In this document: piece by piece, positions 63,798-64,000 of the stretch
How the letters are laid out: every line of letters begins with the position of its first letter
How positions within the stretch are numbered: the stretch's first letter is position 1
Assembly (NCBI RefSeq): GCF_038397735.1
Contig: NZ_CP151635.1
Location: forward strand, 1,116,001 to 1,180,000
Direction: 5' to 3'
DNA from: Microbacterium sp. LWH13-1.2
GTDB lineage: Bacteria; Actinomycetota; Actinomycetes; Actinomycetales; Microbacteriaceae
Length of the DNA: 64,000 nucleotides
Translations under genes and position numbers: made by a program
The notes under the pieces: generated by a model
What the model was told of the DNA's origin: nothing
Seen by the model: only the letters and a program-made list of their open reading frames with translations
Databases searched by the model: none

Positions 63798-64000
63798 TCA
63801 GGTCGTCGGCAAGAGGGTGAGCTGCCGGAACGTGCGCTTGCTCAGCGGCACAACCATGAGCGCCATCATCGTGCCGCCGAAGAGAGCGAACGGCACCCAG
63901 ACCGCAGTGATCGAGGCGAGCAGACCGAACCCCGCCATGGCGACGGGCATGAGACAGTCGTCACCGAGACGGGTGATCGAGCCCATCCGGCCGAGGTAGG
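63798..64000 (-). CDS. C-terminal end of a membrane transporter (truncated by window edge)
   Basis: The last 67 codons of a membrane protein that continues beyond the right edge. YLGRMGSITRLGDDC precedes a hydrophobic span (MAGFGLLASITAVWVPFALF), a second span and a basic end. The LGRMGS pattern with two terminal spans fits the last two helices of an MFS transporter. That is a tentative assignment because the diagnostic N-terminal half is outside the window. Confidence 0.6.
   Translation of the reverse strand, partial: YLGRMGSITRLGDDCLMPVAMAGFGLLASITAVWVPFALFGGTMMALMVVPLSKRTFRQLTLLPTT

Overview
This window is a high-GC, densely coded stretch of an actinobacterial chromosome, most likely from the family Microbacteriaceae and plausibly Microbacterium. 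Supporting signs are the frequent GTG starts, the gene order thyA-folA ... dapA-rnj ... ftsK-pgsA-cinA-clgR-DUF3046-recA-recX-miaB-miaA-dapF-hflX, a small DUF7882-type protein and an actinobacterial tmRNA tag. It is ordinary core chromosome. I see no prophage, insertion sequence, CRISPR array or large island.

Layout. From 1 to 5.3 kb lie folate/thymidylate genes (thyA end, folA), an SDR, a Nudix hydrolase, dapA and rnj. From 5.3 to 20.1 kb is the ftsK to hflX block: DNA translocation, phospholipid synthesis, the ClgR regulator, recombination (recA, recX), tRNA modification (miaB, miaA) and dapF. From 20.1 to 25.6 kb are a SIMPL protein, tmRNA, small cell-envelope genes, hisN and tRNA-Lys with a decayed partial duplicate. 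From 25.6 to 31 kb is a regulated accessory-metabolism section: a MarR/MFS operon, an IclR regulator and a divergent 3-oxoacid CoA-transferase/thiolase operon. From 31 to 35 kb are an MFS transporter and the trehalose genes otsA and otsB. From 35 to 48.5 kb is branched-chain amino-acid and serine synthesis: ilvD, ilvB, ilvN, ilvC, serA, leuB and ilvE, interrupted by membrane proteins and a TetR/MFS pair. From 48.5 to 64 kb is a mixed region: an FAH-family hydrolase, MFS, methyltransferase, DszC-like flavoprotein, gltX, tRNA-Gln, a proline-rich membrane protein, topoisomerase IB, a MarR/3-hydroxyacyl-CoA dehydrogenase operon, pepN, a phosphotransferase, an MBL hydrolase, tRNA-Glu and an acyltransferase.

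The most coherent non-obvious signal is transcriptional. About 21 first-of-operon genes have a TAnnnT hexamer ending exactly 6 or 7 bases before the start codon and usually no good Shine-Dalgarno sequence. That is the signature of leaderless mRNAs. At three regulator genes (two MarR, one IclR) this hexamer and the start codon lie inside a near-perfect palindrome, so autorepression can be read from the sequence. The second notable locus is 24.2-24.6 kb, where a degenerate, internally deleted copy of tRNA-Lys and its terminator lies about 300 bp downstream of the intact gene. Between the two copies is a 47-codon gene for a single-span membrane peptide with a strong ribosome binding site.
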